The position numbers and the translations under genes were made by a program. DNA of 9,958 bases, from the NCBI GenBank assembly GCA_900555165.1, contig USKE01000056.1, positions 1-9,958 of the forward strand. Direction: 5' to 3'. The notes beneath the pieces were generated by a model, which was not told the origin of the DNA, did no database searches, and saw only the letters and a program-made list of their open reading frames with translations. Position 1 is the stretch's first letter; each line of letters opens with the position of its first letter. Shown in pieces: positions 1 through 6,713 of this stretch. Source of the stretch: an uncultured Porphyromonadaceae bacterium. Lineage in GTDB: Bacteria > Bacteroidota > Bacteroidia > Bacteroidales > Muribaculaceae.

Positions 1-228
1 CCAGGAGTTAAGATTGCTGTCGTTTCCGGTATCGATGGTCAACGGACCATAAAGTTTTGCATATTTTTCCAGAAGTTCATTTCTTCTGGCAGAAAGTTCG
101 CTGAAATACTCCAGTGCCCGTTTTTCCCCTGGATGTGTATCCAGGAAAAGAAGAAGATCATCAATAGCAAAACTTACCTGATCAATGGACTGTAACAGTT
201 CTTTTTTTGAAGTACAGTTTCCGGACAT
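1..228 (-). CDS. cotJB: Spore coat protein CotJB, 3' end missing
   Basis: This gene encodes CotJB, a small protein of the inner spore coat of endospore-forming Firmicutes. It acts with CotJA and the manganese-catalase-like CotJC. The frame from ATG at 228 begins MSGNCTSKKELLQSIDQ and carries the family signature FLDTHPGEKRALEYF, then KYAKLYGPLTIDT, and reaches NSW at the window edge. Known CotJB proteins continue for a short Trp/Pro-rich tail (PWPWE-like), so only about 10-15 residues should be missing. The start overlaps the cotJA stop as TGATG, the usual translational coupling in cotJ operons; cotJC would be expected beyond position 1. Codon use (many AAA, GAA, CTT) and about 42% GC differ from the rest of the window. 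Bacteroidales do not sporulate, so this gene is out of place here. The family call is from remembered motifs and is strong. Confidence 0.9.
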   Translation of the reverse strand, partial: MSGNCTSKKELLQSIDQVSFAIDDLLLFLDTHPGEKRALEYFSELSARRNELLEKYAKLYGPLTIDTGNDSNLNSW

Positions 229-443
229 CATCTACGGCCTCCTCTCCTGCCGCAGAACGGCTTGCAAAGCTCAGGAAAGATTGTTCCAACCTGAAGCGCT
301 TTTTTCAGCTCAAACGTAGGCGCAAATTCCTGGCATGGCACATAAGCCATTGCCGGAACCAGATGTTTAAGATGCGAATACATCTCCTGGTCAGCGCTGT
401 TTCCGGTTCCCGGCATTTTGCATCCACAGGTTTCCTTCGGCAT
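228..443 (-). CDS. cotJA: Spore coat associated protein CotJA
   Basis: This gene encodes CotJA, the small partner of CotJB and CotJC in the spore coat. The diagnostic stretch is MAYVPCQEF, then FELKKALQVGTIFPELCKPF and a Gly/Arg-rich end (CGRRGGRR). The protein has several cysteines near its N-terminus, as in clostridial versions. The true start is uncertain because the join to Bacteroidales DNA lies inside or just before the 5' end. ATG at 443 gives MPKETCGC, ATG at 416 gives MPGTGNS, and the frame is also open to an ATG at 455, which falls in the other genome's sequence. The stop overlaps the cotJB start. No native cotJ promoter is present upstream, so the operon would be promoterless if this arrangement were real. 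Confidence 0.88.
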   Translation of the reverse strand: MPKETCGCKMPGTGNSADQEMYSHLKHLVPAMAYVPCQEFAPTFELKKALQVGTIFPELCKPFCGRRGGRR

Positions 444-1950
444 CCGTGACCACATTGTTTATCTGGTCGTTGGGGAGGGCGGCGGCTCGGTCTGGACTCT
501 CGGCGTTCAGGGACACGTCTGACACTACAGTGCCTCCCGCACCCAGGAACTTCGTTTTATCGACACCGTGAAGGCCGCCGAGGAAACTGCCCACCCAGAG
601 GTACGTGTCATCCTCTTCAAGAGCATATACCCAATTGGAATTGTGCTCGCCAAGGCTGTCTACGACATAGAACACATCAAACCTGTCGGCACGCCGGTCA
701 TAACGGTTCAGGCCGGCGTCGGTAGACAGCCATATATTATGGTCGCTGTCCTCATCAATGGCACGGATGCAGTTGTGCGACAGGGTACCCGGCAAATCGG
801 TATGCCTGTACCAGCGCGGAGCGCTCCCTTCGGCAAGCCTGATAACGCCGTTGGCGCCCCCGAGCCACAGGTCGTTACGGCTGTCGCGGAATATGGCATG
901 AATCTCATTGCTCTCACCGGAATTGGCCAGTGCGCTGAGTTTGACTGTCTTGATATGGTGTGAGTTCGATGCAATCGACAGCCCCCTCTGGTGACCGGCC
1001 CATATGTTCTGACTATTATCGGCATATATGCACCATATCTCATTGTCAGACAGGCTGAGCTCCTGACGTGAATCATGTCTGAAATGCCGCAGGGAGTCGC
1101 GGGTAAGATCGAACACTCCGTTGTCGGTGCCGACGAGCAGATGGCCGTCGGCACCTTCGGCAAGGCTTTTGACGACATTGTTGTCCATCACTGAGACACG
1201 CGACCAGCCGTCATTTGCCGGAGTATACTCATACAGAGCCCCCTCTGTACCTATGAATATGCTCCGGCTGTCAGCCGATTCTACCATTGTGTTGACAAAC
1301 AGGTTCTTGTGCGCCGGCATGCCGACTTCGGCCCTGACCGGCCGGAATCGGTGCCCGCGGCTGTCCCACCGCGCCAGGCCGTTGTATGTGCCGGCGTAGA
1401 GTATGCCGCGGCTGTCGCGCAGAATCGAATATACCGACTTGTTGGGTAATCCTGCCGAATGGTCTGTGACACTGCCGTCGGCAAGCGAGAGCCGGTACAT
1501 GCCATAGAGACTGCCCACCCAGAGTGTGCCGTCATAAGCCAGCATGCACCTTATCTCCTTGGGCATCTGCTTATGGGCCGGTGTGACCCATCCAGTACCC
1601 ACATCGAAAGTCATAAGACCGTTGTTCGTTCCGAGATAAAGCAACTGCCCCTGCTCTACAATGGCATGAATGTGCAACCCCCTGAGCCCGCTTTCACCCA
1701 CGGGATGCACGGTAACACCATCATAAAAGAAGAGCCCTTTGTTGGTGCCCACCCACATTAAACCCCGGCTGTCGCGGTAAAGGCTGAATACCGCCGTCTT
1801 GCGTCCGTCGACCTGCACGTTCTTCCAGTCGAATTCCGGTTCCGGCAACCGCGGCACGGCATAAGCCGCAAGAGGCGTGAGCCCCAACCACGCCACGATG
1901 ACGCACAATAAATACATTATGGTGTTTCCGATGGATGCAAGAAGTTTCAT
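391..1950 (-). CDS. Reg_prop sensor protein (hybrid two-component type), truncated
   Basis: This is the N-terminal part of a periplasmic ligand-sensing protein of the hybrid two-component family common in Bacteroidales glycan-use loci. ATG at 1950 is chosen because it starts a good signal peptide (MKLLASIG, hydrophobic core, ending LAAYA near residue 31) and lies just downstream of a TAnnTTTG box; the frame is open further up to 2061 without such features. About eleven reg_prop repeats follow, for example DSRGLMWVGTNKGLFFYDG, DSRGILYAGTYNGLARWD, DSRNDLWLGGANGVIRLAE and DSDHNIWLSTDAGLNRYD. Native sequence ends at Trp509. The last ten codons (MQNAGNRKQR) come from the foreign segment read out of frame. 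Full-length relatives exceed about 1,000 residues, so the rest of the propeller, Y_Y_Y domain, membrane helix, kinase and any output domain are missing. Its target is unknown; it is transcribed divergently from the Spy-like gene. Confidence 0.85.
   Translation of the reverse strand: MKLLASIGNTIMYLLCVIVAWLGLTPLAAYAVPRLPEPEFDWKNVQVDGRKTAVFSLYRDSRGLMWVGTNKGLFFYDGVTVHPVGESGLRGLHIHAIVEQGQLLYLGTNNGLMTFDVGTGWVTPAHKQMPKEIRCMLAYDGTLWVGSLYGMYRLSLADGSVTDHSAGLPNKSVYSILRDSRGILYAGTYNGLARWDSRGHRFRPVRAEVGMPAHKNLFVNTMVESADSRSIFIGTEGALYEYTPANDGWSRVSVMDNNVVKSLAEGADGHLLVGTDNGVFDLTRDSLRHFRHDSRQELSLSDNEIWCIYADNSQNIWAGHQRGLSIASNSHHIKTVKLSALANSGESNEIHAIFRDSRNDLWLGGANGVIRLAEGSAPRWYRHTDLPGTLSHNCIRAIDEDSDHNIWLSTDAGLNRYDRRADRFDVFYVVDSLGEHNSNWVYALEEDDTYLWVGSFLGGLHGVDKTKFLGAGGTVVSDVSLNAESPDRAAALPNDQINNVVTDAEGNLWMQNAGNRKQR
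415..445. other. Junction between clostridial and Bacteroidales DNA
   Basis: On one side of this interval the minus strand reads as a reg_prop propeller ending NNVVTDAEGNLW (Trp codon 424-426). On the other side, in a different frame, it reads as CotJA. Both frames remain open across roughly 415-445, so the exact breakpoint cannot be set by eye. No inverted repeats, integrase, tRNA or target duplication is visible at the join, which argues against a mobile element as the cause. Composition also shifts here, from lower to higher GC. The likeliest explanation is a chimeric contig end; transfer by recombination is possible. Confidence 0.75.
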
Positions 1951-1969
1951 GGTATATGGTTTTCTTCTG

Positions 1970-1977
1970 CAAATATA
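1970..1977 (-). promoter_or_regulatory. -7 box of the reg_prop sensor promoter
   Basis: The minus strand reads TATATTTG, a full match to the Bacteroidetes -7 consensus TAnnTTTG. It lies 19 bases upstream of the ATG at 1950, which would give a leader of about a dozen bases. I see no clear -33 TTG at the usual distance, so the box is supported mainly by its match and position. Confidence 0.5.
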
Positions 1978-2136
1978 GACAAAACACACGAGCACGCATC
2001 GCGTGAGCACCATATAATAATCAGCCATTTCAGACAATCCATGCATCAGAACAGACACCATACCCCCGGAAGGCCATATTATGGTTTAATCCGGTTCCGA
2101 AGTTTTATAAAATTTTATAATATTGTTTGCCAAAGG

Positions 2137-2153
2137 GTTAAATTAGAGTTAAA
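2137..2153 (+). promoter_or_regulatory. Twin GTTAAA motif upstream of the Spy-like gene
   Basis: GTTAAA occurs at 2137-2142 and again at 2148-2153, 11 bases apart, about one helical turn. It lies in the AT-rich part of the 288-base divergent intergenic region. A direct repeat of TTTTATAA (2103-2110 and 2113-2120) precedes it. Such spacing suits a dimeric regulator or an alternative sigma factor site, but no regulator is identified and chance is possible. No clean TAnnTTTG box is seen for the gene at 2239. Confidence 0.25.
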
Positions 2154-2238
2154 CGGTACGGCAATGTTAAACGCCCCGGTGTTATTCAAGTCAAAGAACC
2201 AACCAAAACGAAAAATCAACAACTTAACGGAAAGATAT

Positions 2239-2817
2239 ATGAAAAAGACTGTTTTAGGTTTAGCTATCGCAGCCATGTCGTTCACCGCTTTCGGCACCAT
2301 GGCCCAGACAACCGGCTGCAACAACACCGCCACCTGCAGCAACGAGCAGGTATGCACCACGAACACCGCCTGCACCAAAGCAGACACCGTATGCCCCCGG
2401 GGGGAATGCGCCCTCTTCGAAGGACTGAACCTCACCGACGCCCAGAAGTCACAGCTGCAGACCCTCAACGCCAACCGCAGGATCGCACGTGAGCAGATGG
2501 CGAAAGCCCGCAAGGAAACAAAGATGCGTGACGTCCAGGCCGCACGCGCTGACCGCCGCGCCTCGAAAAAACAGTACCTCGAAGAGGTAAAAGCCATCAT
2601 CGGCCCCGACCAGTATGTGACCTTCCTTGAGAATGTCTACATCAACGGCGTCAACGGCCAGCGCCCCGGCAACAAGGCCGCTTTCGCCAAAGAGAACCGC
2701 GGCAAAGCCCATGCGATGCGTCCGGGCAAAGGTGACCGCAAGCTCCGCCGCGACGGCAAAGTCCAGGGCAAGATGGTGAAGGCCTCGCTTAACCAGGCTC
2801 AGCCCCAGAGCAACTAA
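2239..2817 (+). CDS. Secreted Cys-rich Spy/LTXXQ-like protein
   Basis: This is a 192-residue exported protein resembling the Spy/CpxP (LTXXQ) group of periplasmic stress proteins and chaperones; that assignment is from motifs only. ATG at 2239 begins a clear signal peptide (MKKTVLGLAIAAMSF... ending TMAQ near residue 23). The frame is open upstream to 2041, but that stretch has no signal sequence in place. After the signal come six cysteines at 27, 33, 39, 45, 52 and 57, the first four exactly six residues apart. A helical region follows with LNLTDAQKSQLQTL (residues 63-76, LTXXQ-like) and a long Arg/Lys/Glu-rich helix ending near GPDQYVTFLENVYI. The C-terminal 50 residues are strongly basic and Gly/Gln-rich. 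The gene is divergent from the reg_prop sensor, convergent with the DUF4249 gene, and followed by a strong hairpin. It may sense or buffer envelope stress. Confidence 0.65.
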   Translation: MKKTVLGLAIAAMSFTAFGTMAQTTGCNNTATCSNEQVCTTNTACTKADTVCPRGECALFEGLNLTDAQKSQLQTLNANRRIAREQMAKARKETKMRDVQAARADRRASKKQYLEEVKAIIGPDQYVTFLENVYINGVNGQRPGNKAAFAKENRGKAHAMRPGKGDRKLRRDGKVQGKMVKASLNQAQPQSN

Positions 2818-2840
2818 CCATCCACTGAATCCCTATCCAT

Positions 2841-2889
2841 CAAAAACGCGATGCACAGACCGCAAATCGGTCTGTGCATCGCGTTTTTG
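2841..2889. terminator. Bidirectional intrinsic terminator, 22-bp perfect stem
   Basis: Arms 2841-2862 and 2868-2889 are perfectly complementary over 22 bp around a CAAAT loop. The outer part of the stem is an A5/T5 pair, so on either strand the GC-rich core is followed by a run of T, as intrinsic terminators require. It lies between the Spy-like gene, ending at 2817, and the end of the convergent DUF4249 gene at 2908, and would terminate both. Confidence 0.9.
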
Positions 2890-2907
2890 CTATATTGTAT
2901 TGTGTCG

Positions 2908-3717
2908 TCACTTGAATTCGGGGATGTCGGCGGGGCGGAATACCACAGACCTGCCGGCCATGCCGCCGGCTGTGAAATATCCGAGACAGAAATCACCCGC
3001 GAACATGGCCGGCCCGTTGCTGTCTGACGAAATCGCCTCAAGATAATCATACATCGCACGGCTGATGCGTGTCACTGTGGCCGACACCACATCGCCGTCG
3101 ACAAGCACGTCATCGTCATCCTCTTCATCGACATCGCGGCGCGAGGTCATGATGACCTCGGCGATATAACCGTCCTCGGCCAGATTGTCGCGTACATAGG
3201 TCCAGCGGTATATCTCACCGTTGCGGTAAACCCGCACCCAGTAGCAGTCGCCAGTAGTGGCCGGATCATCTGCGATGAGCACCTGCAGCACTGCCACGTG
3301 GTCGTAGGGCATCTTTATCCAGTTGAACTCCATTCCGGCAATCTCCGGTGCCGGGAGCATGCGGCACTCGGATGTGTACACCGCCCCGGCACGGCTTACC
3401 GTGAGGCGATAGTCGTGGCCCGGAACGCCGGGGCTGCCCGACACATAATCACCGTTGGTGTCGGGGGCGAGTGTAACGGTTTCGCCTGAAGTAAGATCGG
3501 CAAGCTCCACAGTCGCATCGGTGAGCCGGGTGCGATCCATGGGGTCGTCCATAGGGGTGGTCATTGTCAGCGCCACAGTAGCGCCACCGGTGGTCAGAGC
3601 ACCCTCTATGACGGGGATAGGGTCGATGTCGCGGTATTTGATGTCAAGCTCCTTCTCGCACGACACCAGCATCATCGCGGCTGCCGACGCAAGGGCATAT
3701 ATCCTGAAACTGCGCAT
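2908..3717 (-). CDS. DUF4249 family outer-membrane-associated lipoprotein
   Basis: This is a 269-residue lipoprotein of the DUF4249 family, whose members are typically encoded beside a TonB-dependent receptor in Bacteroidetes. The molecular role is unknown; by analogy it is probably a surface or periplasmic partner of the receptor. The signal peptide ends in the lipobox LVSC, with Cys20 as the lipidated residue, followed by EKELD. The early strand VIEGALTTGGATVALTMTTP and the late segment MFAGDFCLGYFTAGG match family patterns. An acidic run (DEEDDDD, around residues 197-204) lies in the middle and could bind cations, which is a guess. The gene starts 17 bases after the receptor gene ends, so the two form an operon read from the receptor promoter. 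The length is at the short end for the family, but both termini look intact. Confidence 0.8.
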   Translation of the reverse strand: MRSFRIYALASAAAMMLVSCEKELDIKYRDIDPIPVIEGALTTGGATVALTMTTPMDDPMDRTRLTDATVELADLTSGETVTLAPDTNGDYVSGSPGVPGHDYRLTVSRAGAVYTSECRMLPAPEIAGMEFNWIKMPYDHVAVLQVLIADDPATTGDCYWVRVYRNGEIYRWTYVRDNLAEDGYIAEVIMTSRRDVDEEDDDDVLVDGDVVSATVTRISRAMYDYLEAISSDSNGPAMFAGDFCLGYFTAGGMAGRSVVFRPADIPEFK

Positions 3718-3734
3718 AGGTCAGTATTTTTAGG

Positions 3735-5837
3735 TCAGAATTTTAATGTATATGACACGGAGGGAATCAGTCCGAAAAGCGACTGCTGCACGGCGCGCGT
3801 GCCTGAGGGTTTGGTATCGTCGTCCTCGAAATAGACGACAAAGGGATTGTAGCGGCAATAGGCGTTGTAAACCCCTATCGTCCATTGGTATGTGAACTTG
3901 GGCCCCTCGTGGGTGTATATGGCCGACAGGTCGAGCCGGTGTGTGGAAGGTGTGCGGTAGCCGTTGCGCCGCGAATAATAATAGCAAGTGGTGCCCGAAA
4001 GTTCATATTTCACGTCAGGCGCCGTGAGCGGCTGCCCCGATGAGAACACCCATGAGCCGGATAGAGTCCACCGCGGCGTAAGCCGGTAGATAGCCGTGGC
4101 CGAGAAATCGTGCCGCCGGTCGTTGGAGGCATCATACCACCTGCCGCCGTTTATGCCGGGGATGCGTGTCTGTGTCTGCGACAGCGTGTACGAAACCCAT
4201 CCGGTGAGCCTCCCGGCGTTCTTGCGTGCCATCAGCTCAAGACCGTAACTGCGGCCGCGGCCGCCGAGTATGATGTTCTCAAGATTCAGCTCAGAGAACA
4301 TCGTGCGTCCGTCGCGGTAGTCATATACATTACTGATATTTTTGTAATATGTCTCGGCCGACCAGTCGAAAGCGCCGTCGGCAGTCATTCCGGCGTATGA
4401 AAGCCCGTAAAGCACGCTCTCCTCCGGCTTGACTCCAGCCGACGAGAGTGCATAGCGGTCAAACGGAAACGTCGTGGCGCTCGACCGTATGGAATGAATC
4501 TGTTGGGTAGTCATACCTGCGCCGGCCTTTATCGCATGGGTGCCTGAAATGTCATATTTCAGCGACACGCGCGGCTCAAGGCTCAGATATGTCTTTGACC
4601 TGAAGGCGGGTGCCTGCTCTTCGGCCGACACAAATTCGTTGAACCGCGAGCCGCCGAGCGCCGAGAACGCTCCGGCACGCACTCCGGCCGAGACGCCCCA
4701 CCGTTCGGCGAAGACGCCGTCCCACGCGGCCCACAGGGCGTTCTGCCAGCCTGAACGCACATCGCGCTGTTTCGTGCCGTTATAGACAAACTCGGCCGAC
4801 ATTACCCTGAACAGCTCTGACCGGAGGCCGAATTCAAGGGCATGCTCATCTGACACGGCCCAGGTCACGCGCTCGTTGAGGCTGTAGTCGCCTATTGACT
4901 CGCGCAGACGCTGGTCGGTCTGCATCATCGACATCACCATGTGCGGCGTGTAGCGGCTCATCGCGAGCGTGGTGGTAAACCGCAGGTTCTCGCCCGAGTG
5001 CGCAAGCCAGTTGACCGACACGCCAAGATTACCCCAGTACATCCCCATTATGTCGCCCACAGCCAGATTGTCATGGCCGAGGAAAAACGACACGTCGAGT
5101 ACATCGCCGCCGCGAGGTATGTACCTTACCTTGGCGGTTATGTCATAGAAATTCATCACCGTACTGCGGTACTGTGGTATCATCTTCAGAAACAGGTCGA
5201 CGTATGAACGGCGCGCCGTCACGGAGAACCTGCGCCGGTCGCGTATCACCGGCCCCTCAGCCTTGATTTTGGCGGCGAGGATGCCCACTGTCATCGAGCC
5301 ATGATATGTCTCCATGTCGCCGGGCGCGAGGGCAGTCTCGAGCACGGACGAGGTTGCTCCGCCGTAAAATGCCGGAATCGGGCCTTTGTAAAGGGTGGCG
5401 CGCCCGATTGCGTTGTCGTTGAACGTGGAGAAGATACCCATCACATGCGAGGGGTTATAGAGCGTGATGCCGTCGAACGTCACCAGATTCTGCGTGGCGT
5501 TGCCGCCGCGCACCTCGAAACCGCCGGCCTGACTCTCGCTGTGCACGCCGGGCATAAGGGTTATGGATTTCACTATGTCGTTCTCGCCGAAAAGCACCGG
5601 CACCTGTGCCAGACGCGAGAGTTCGAGCGTCTCGGCCCCAAGGGTGACATCGCCCACGCGCTGGCGTGCCGACTGACCGGTCACCACGACCTCGTCAAGC
5701 TCGCGGCGCCCCACGGAATCAGCGGCCTCCGCGCCATATGCCGCAAAAGCCGTTCCTGTAAGCCCCGATGTCAACAAAATAATAGAACCAAAAATCTTTT
5801 TCACCAGAAATTGCGTTGCAGGGGAGCAATTTACCAT
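3735..5837 (-). CDS. TonB-dependent receptor partnered with DUF4249
   Basis: This is an outer-membrane TonB-dependent receptor of 700 residues that would import an unknown ligand using energy from TonB/ExbBD. A signal peptide occupies about residues 1-37 (core IFGSIILLTSGLTGTAFA). Next comes a TonB-box-like ELDEVVVTG (46-54), then the plug domain: VPVLFGENDIVKSITLMPGV, FEVRGGNATQNLVTFDG and LYNPSHVMGIFSTFN. A beta-barrel with many aromatic strands runs to a final Phe (SVSYTLKF), the normal C-terminus for barrel insertion. Unlike many Bacteroidetes receptors it has no N-terminal carboxypeptidase-like regulatory domain and is much shorter than SusC (about 1,000 residues); no SusD gene is nearby. 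The start at 5837 suits the promoter at 5860-5892. A GTG at 5804 (VKKIFG) is an alternative that would give a more ordinary signal peptide. It leads an operon with the DUF4249 gene. Confidence 0.88.
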   Translation of the reverse strand: MVNCSPATQFLVKKIFGSIILLTSGLTGTAFAAYGAEAADSVGRRELDEVVVTGQSARQRVGDVTLGAETLELSRLAQVPVLFGENDIVKSITLMPGVHSESQAGGFEVRGGNATQNLVTFDGITLYNPSHVMGIFSTFNDNAIGRATLYKGPIPAFYGGATSSVLETALAPGDMETYHGSMTVGILAAKIKAEGPVIRDRRRFSVTARRSYVDLFLKMIPQYRSTVMNFYDITAKVRYIPRGGDVLDVSFFLGHDNLAVGDIMGMYWGNLGVSVNWLAHSGENLRFTTTLAMSRYTPHMVMSMMQTDQRLRESIGDYSLNERVTWAVSDEHALEFGLRSELFRVMSAEFVYNGTKQRDVRSGWQNALWAAWDGVFAERWGVSAGVRAGAFSALGGSRFNEFVSAEEQAPAFRSKTYLSLEPRVSLKYDISGTHAIKAGAGMTTQQIHSIRSSATTFPFDRYALSSAGVKPEESVLYGLSYAGMTADGAFDWSAETYYKNISNVYDYRDGRTMFSELNLENIILGGRGRSYGLELMARKNAGRLTGWVSYTLSQTQTRIPGINGGRWYDASNDRRHDFSATAIYRLTPRWTLSGSWVFSSGQPLTAPDVKYELSGTTCYYYSRRNGYRTPSTHRLDLSAIYTHEGPKFTYQWTIGVYNAYCRYNPFVVYFEDDDTKPSGTRAVQQSLFGLIPSVSYTLKF

Positions 5838-5859
5838 CCCGCCCCCGGTTTTCCGCCCA

Positions 5860-5892
5860 CAAAGTTACACACCATTTCTCCAAAAAAGCAAA
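5860..5892 (-). promoter_or_regulatory. Promoter of the TonB receptor/DUF4249 operon
   Basis: The minus strand carries TTTG at 5892-5889, then 21 bases, then TAACTTTG at 5867-5860. This fits the Bacteroidetes promoter (TTG near -33, TAnnTTTG near -7). The ATG at 5837 lies 22 bases beyond the box, giving a leader of roughly 15 bases. The same TAACTTTG box precedes the GH13 gene. Confidence 0.65.
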
Positions 5893-6090
5893 TCCTTCCA
5901 CAAAAAACCATCAAAAACCAACAGCTGAATCATGTGCACAATCATGTAATTTGCACTATGTGCCCACCTGCTGGATTTCGGCTTTCACTTATCCCCATCG
6001 TGATTGGGTCTCTTTACTATATTCTCATGGAGCCGTTTATCTGACAAATGGATGGAATTCATCCAACAACCTCATAGTCAAGAACAACAA
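5893..6090. other. Intergenic stretch with no recognised feature
   Basis: The gene-free interval 5838-6265 holds the receptor promoter (5860-5892), this AT-rich stretch, the left arm of the RAYT unit (6091-6211) and the transposase promoter (6254-6261). In 5893-6090 I find no convincing gene, tRNA or riboswitch. The only structure is a 6-bp hairpin, TGGATG/CATCCA, at 6049-6065, too weak to interpret. Confidence 0.5.
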
Positions 6091-6211
6091 GCGTCCGACA
6101 GGACGCTGATTAACCAGTAACCGGGTACGCCGGAGCCCGTAGGGCGCAGGTGTACCCGGCTGATACATGTCCCCTTCAAAAAAGCGTCCGGCAGGACGCT
6201 GATTTACATAT
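6091..6211. repeat. Left hairpin arm of the RAYT unit
   Basis: Three hairpins are visible. The first, 6091-6106, is GCGTCC-gaca-GGACGC. The second, 6121-6159, has an 8-bp outer stem CCGGGTAC/GTACCCGG, a partly paired middle and an inner GCCC-gta-GGGC stem in the same register. The third, 6184-6199, is GCGTCC-ggca-GGACGC. The first and third are direct copies 93 bases apart and share flanks (AA before, CTGATT after). Stems keep pairing where bases differ from the right arm, which suggests structure is conserved. Confidence 0.8.
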
Positions 6212-6253
6212 AATGTCGAATGTCTTTTATATTCTTTTTCTCATCACTTTTCG

Positions 6254-6261
6254 TATATTTG
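6254..6261 (+). promoter_or_regulatory. -7 box of the transposase gene, near-leaderless
   Basis: TATATTTG matches TAnnTTTG and ends only four bases before the ATG at 6266. Since transcription starts about five to seven bases after this box, the transcript would begin at or next to the start codon. No good -33 TTG is visible, so expression is probably weak. Confidence 0.5.
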
Positions 6262-6265
6262 CGCC

Positions 6266-6712
6266 ATGAGTTATACCGCACTGACATACCATATTGTTTT
6301 CGGAACATATCGCCGCAAAAACGTCATTAATATCAATCAAGAACGTGAGTTATACAAGTATATGTATGATTTCGCCACAGAGCGTCAGGTGCTTGTCAGG
6401 CGAATCGGTGGAATGCCTGACCATGTACATATAATCTGCGACATTCCGGCGAAACTTGCAGTTGCCGATTTTGTCAAGCTATTAAAATCAGAGTCAAGCA
6501 AATTCATGAAAATCAATCCACATTTTCCTTATTGGGAACGGTGGGCAAGTGGTTATGCGTGTCTTACGGTCGATGCCGCGCTCAGAACCGCCAGAGTACA
6601 ATATGTAATGAATCAAAAAGTTCATCACGCTAAGCTGAGTTTTGAAGATGAATTCCGCGACTTACCCCGAGAGGCCGGCATAGACTCTGACAGTTCGATA
6701 CTTGGTGACTAA
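6266..6712 (+). CDS. tnpA: IS200-like Y1 (REP-associated) transposase
   Basis: This is a single-domain HUH-type tyrosine transposase of 148 residues, the normal size for IS200 TnpA. It would cut and rejoin single-stranded DNA at hairpin structures through a covalent 5'-phosphotyrosine. The opening SYTALTYHIVFGTYRRKNVI is typical of the family. The metal-binding HUH motif is His53-Val-His55 in GGMPDHVHI. The catalytic tyrosine is Tyr113 in QYVMNQ, with Gln117 four residues later, followed by HHAKLSFEDEF. All key residues are present, so the protein looks intact. No tnpB or iscB partner gene is adjacent. Codon use is AT-richer than the neighbours, consistent with acquisition. The paired hairpin arms point to a RAYT-like role, the palindromes being the likely substrate. 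Confidence 0.9.
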   Translation: MSYTALTYHIVFGTYRRKNVININQERELYKYMYDFATERQVLVRRIGGMPDHVHIICDIPAKLAVADFVKLLKSESSKFMKINPHFPYWERWASGYACLTVDAALRTARVQYVMNQKVHHAKLSFEDEFRDLPREAGIDSDSSILGD

Positions 6713-6713
6713 A

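Noticed and set aside
708..1535. Minus- and plus-strand frames inside the reg_prop sensor gene
   Set aside because: They are out-of-frame copies of repetitive propeller DNA; the sensor frame is continuous and carries all the recognisable motifs.
2041..2238. Extending the Spy-like gene upstream to ATG at 2041
   Set aside because: The extra 66 codons would bury the signal peptide and cover AT-rich, promoter-like DNA.
2115..2600. Minus-strand open frame opposite the Spy-like gene
   Set aside because: The plus strand has a signal peptide, Cys repeat and LTXXQ-like helix; the antisense product is low-complexity and matches nothing.
5301..6044. Plus-strand open frame of 247 codons over the receptor 5' end and its upstream region
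   Set aside because: Its first two thirds mirror the receptor coding strand, it shows no family motif, and it runs through the receptor promoter.
6049..6065. TGGATG/CATCCA hairpin as a terminator or attachment site
   Set aside because: The stem is only 6 bp with no T run and no match at the other end of the element.
6091..6199. Repeated GCGTCC hairpins considered as a CRISPR array
   Set aside because: There are only two direct copies, with a large hairpin between them, no regular spacers and no cas genes; the mirrored arm explains them as RAYT-associated palindromes.
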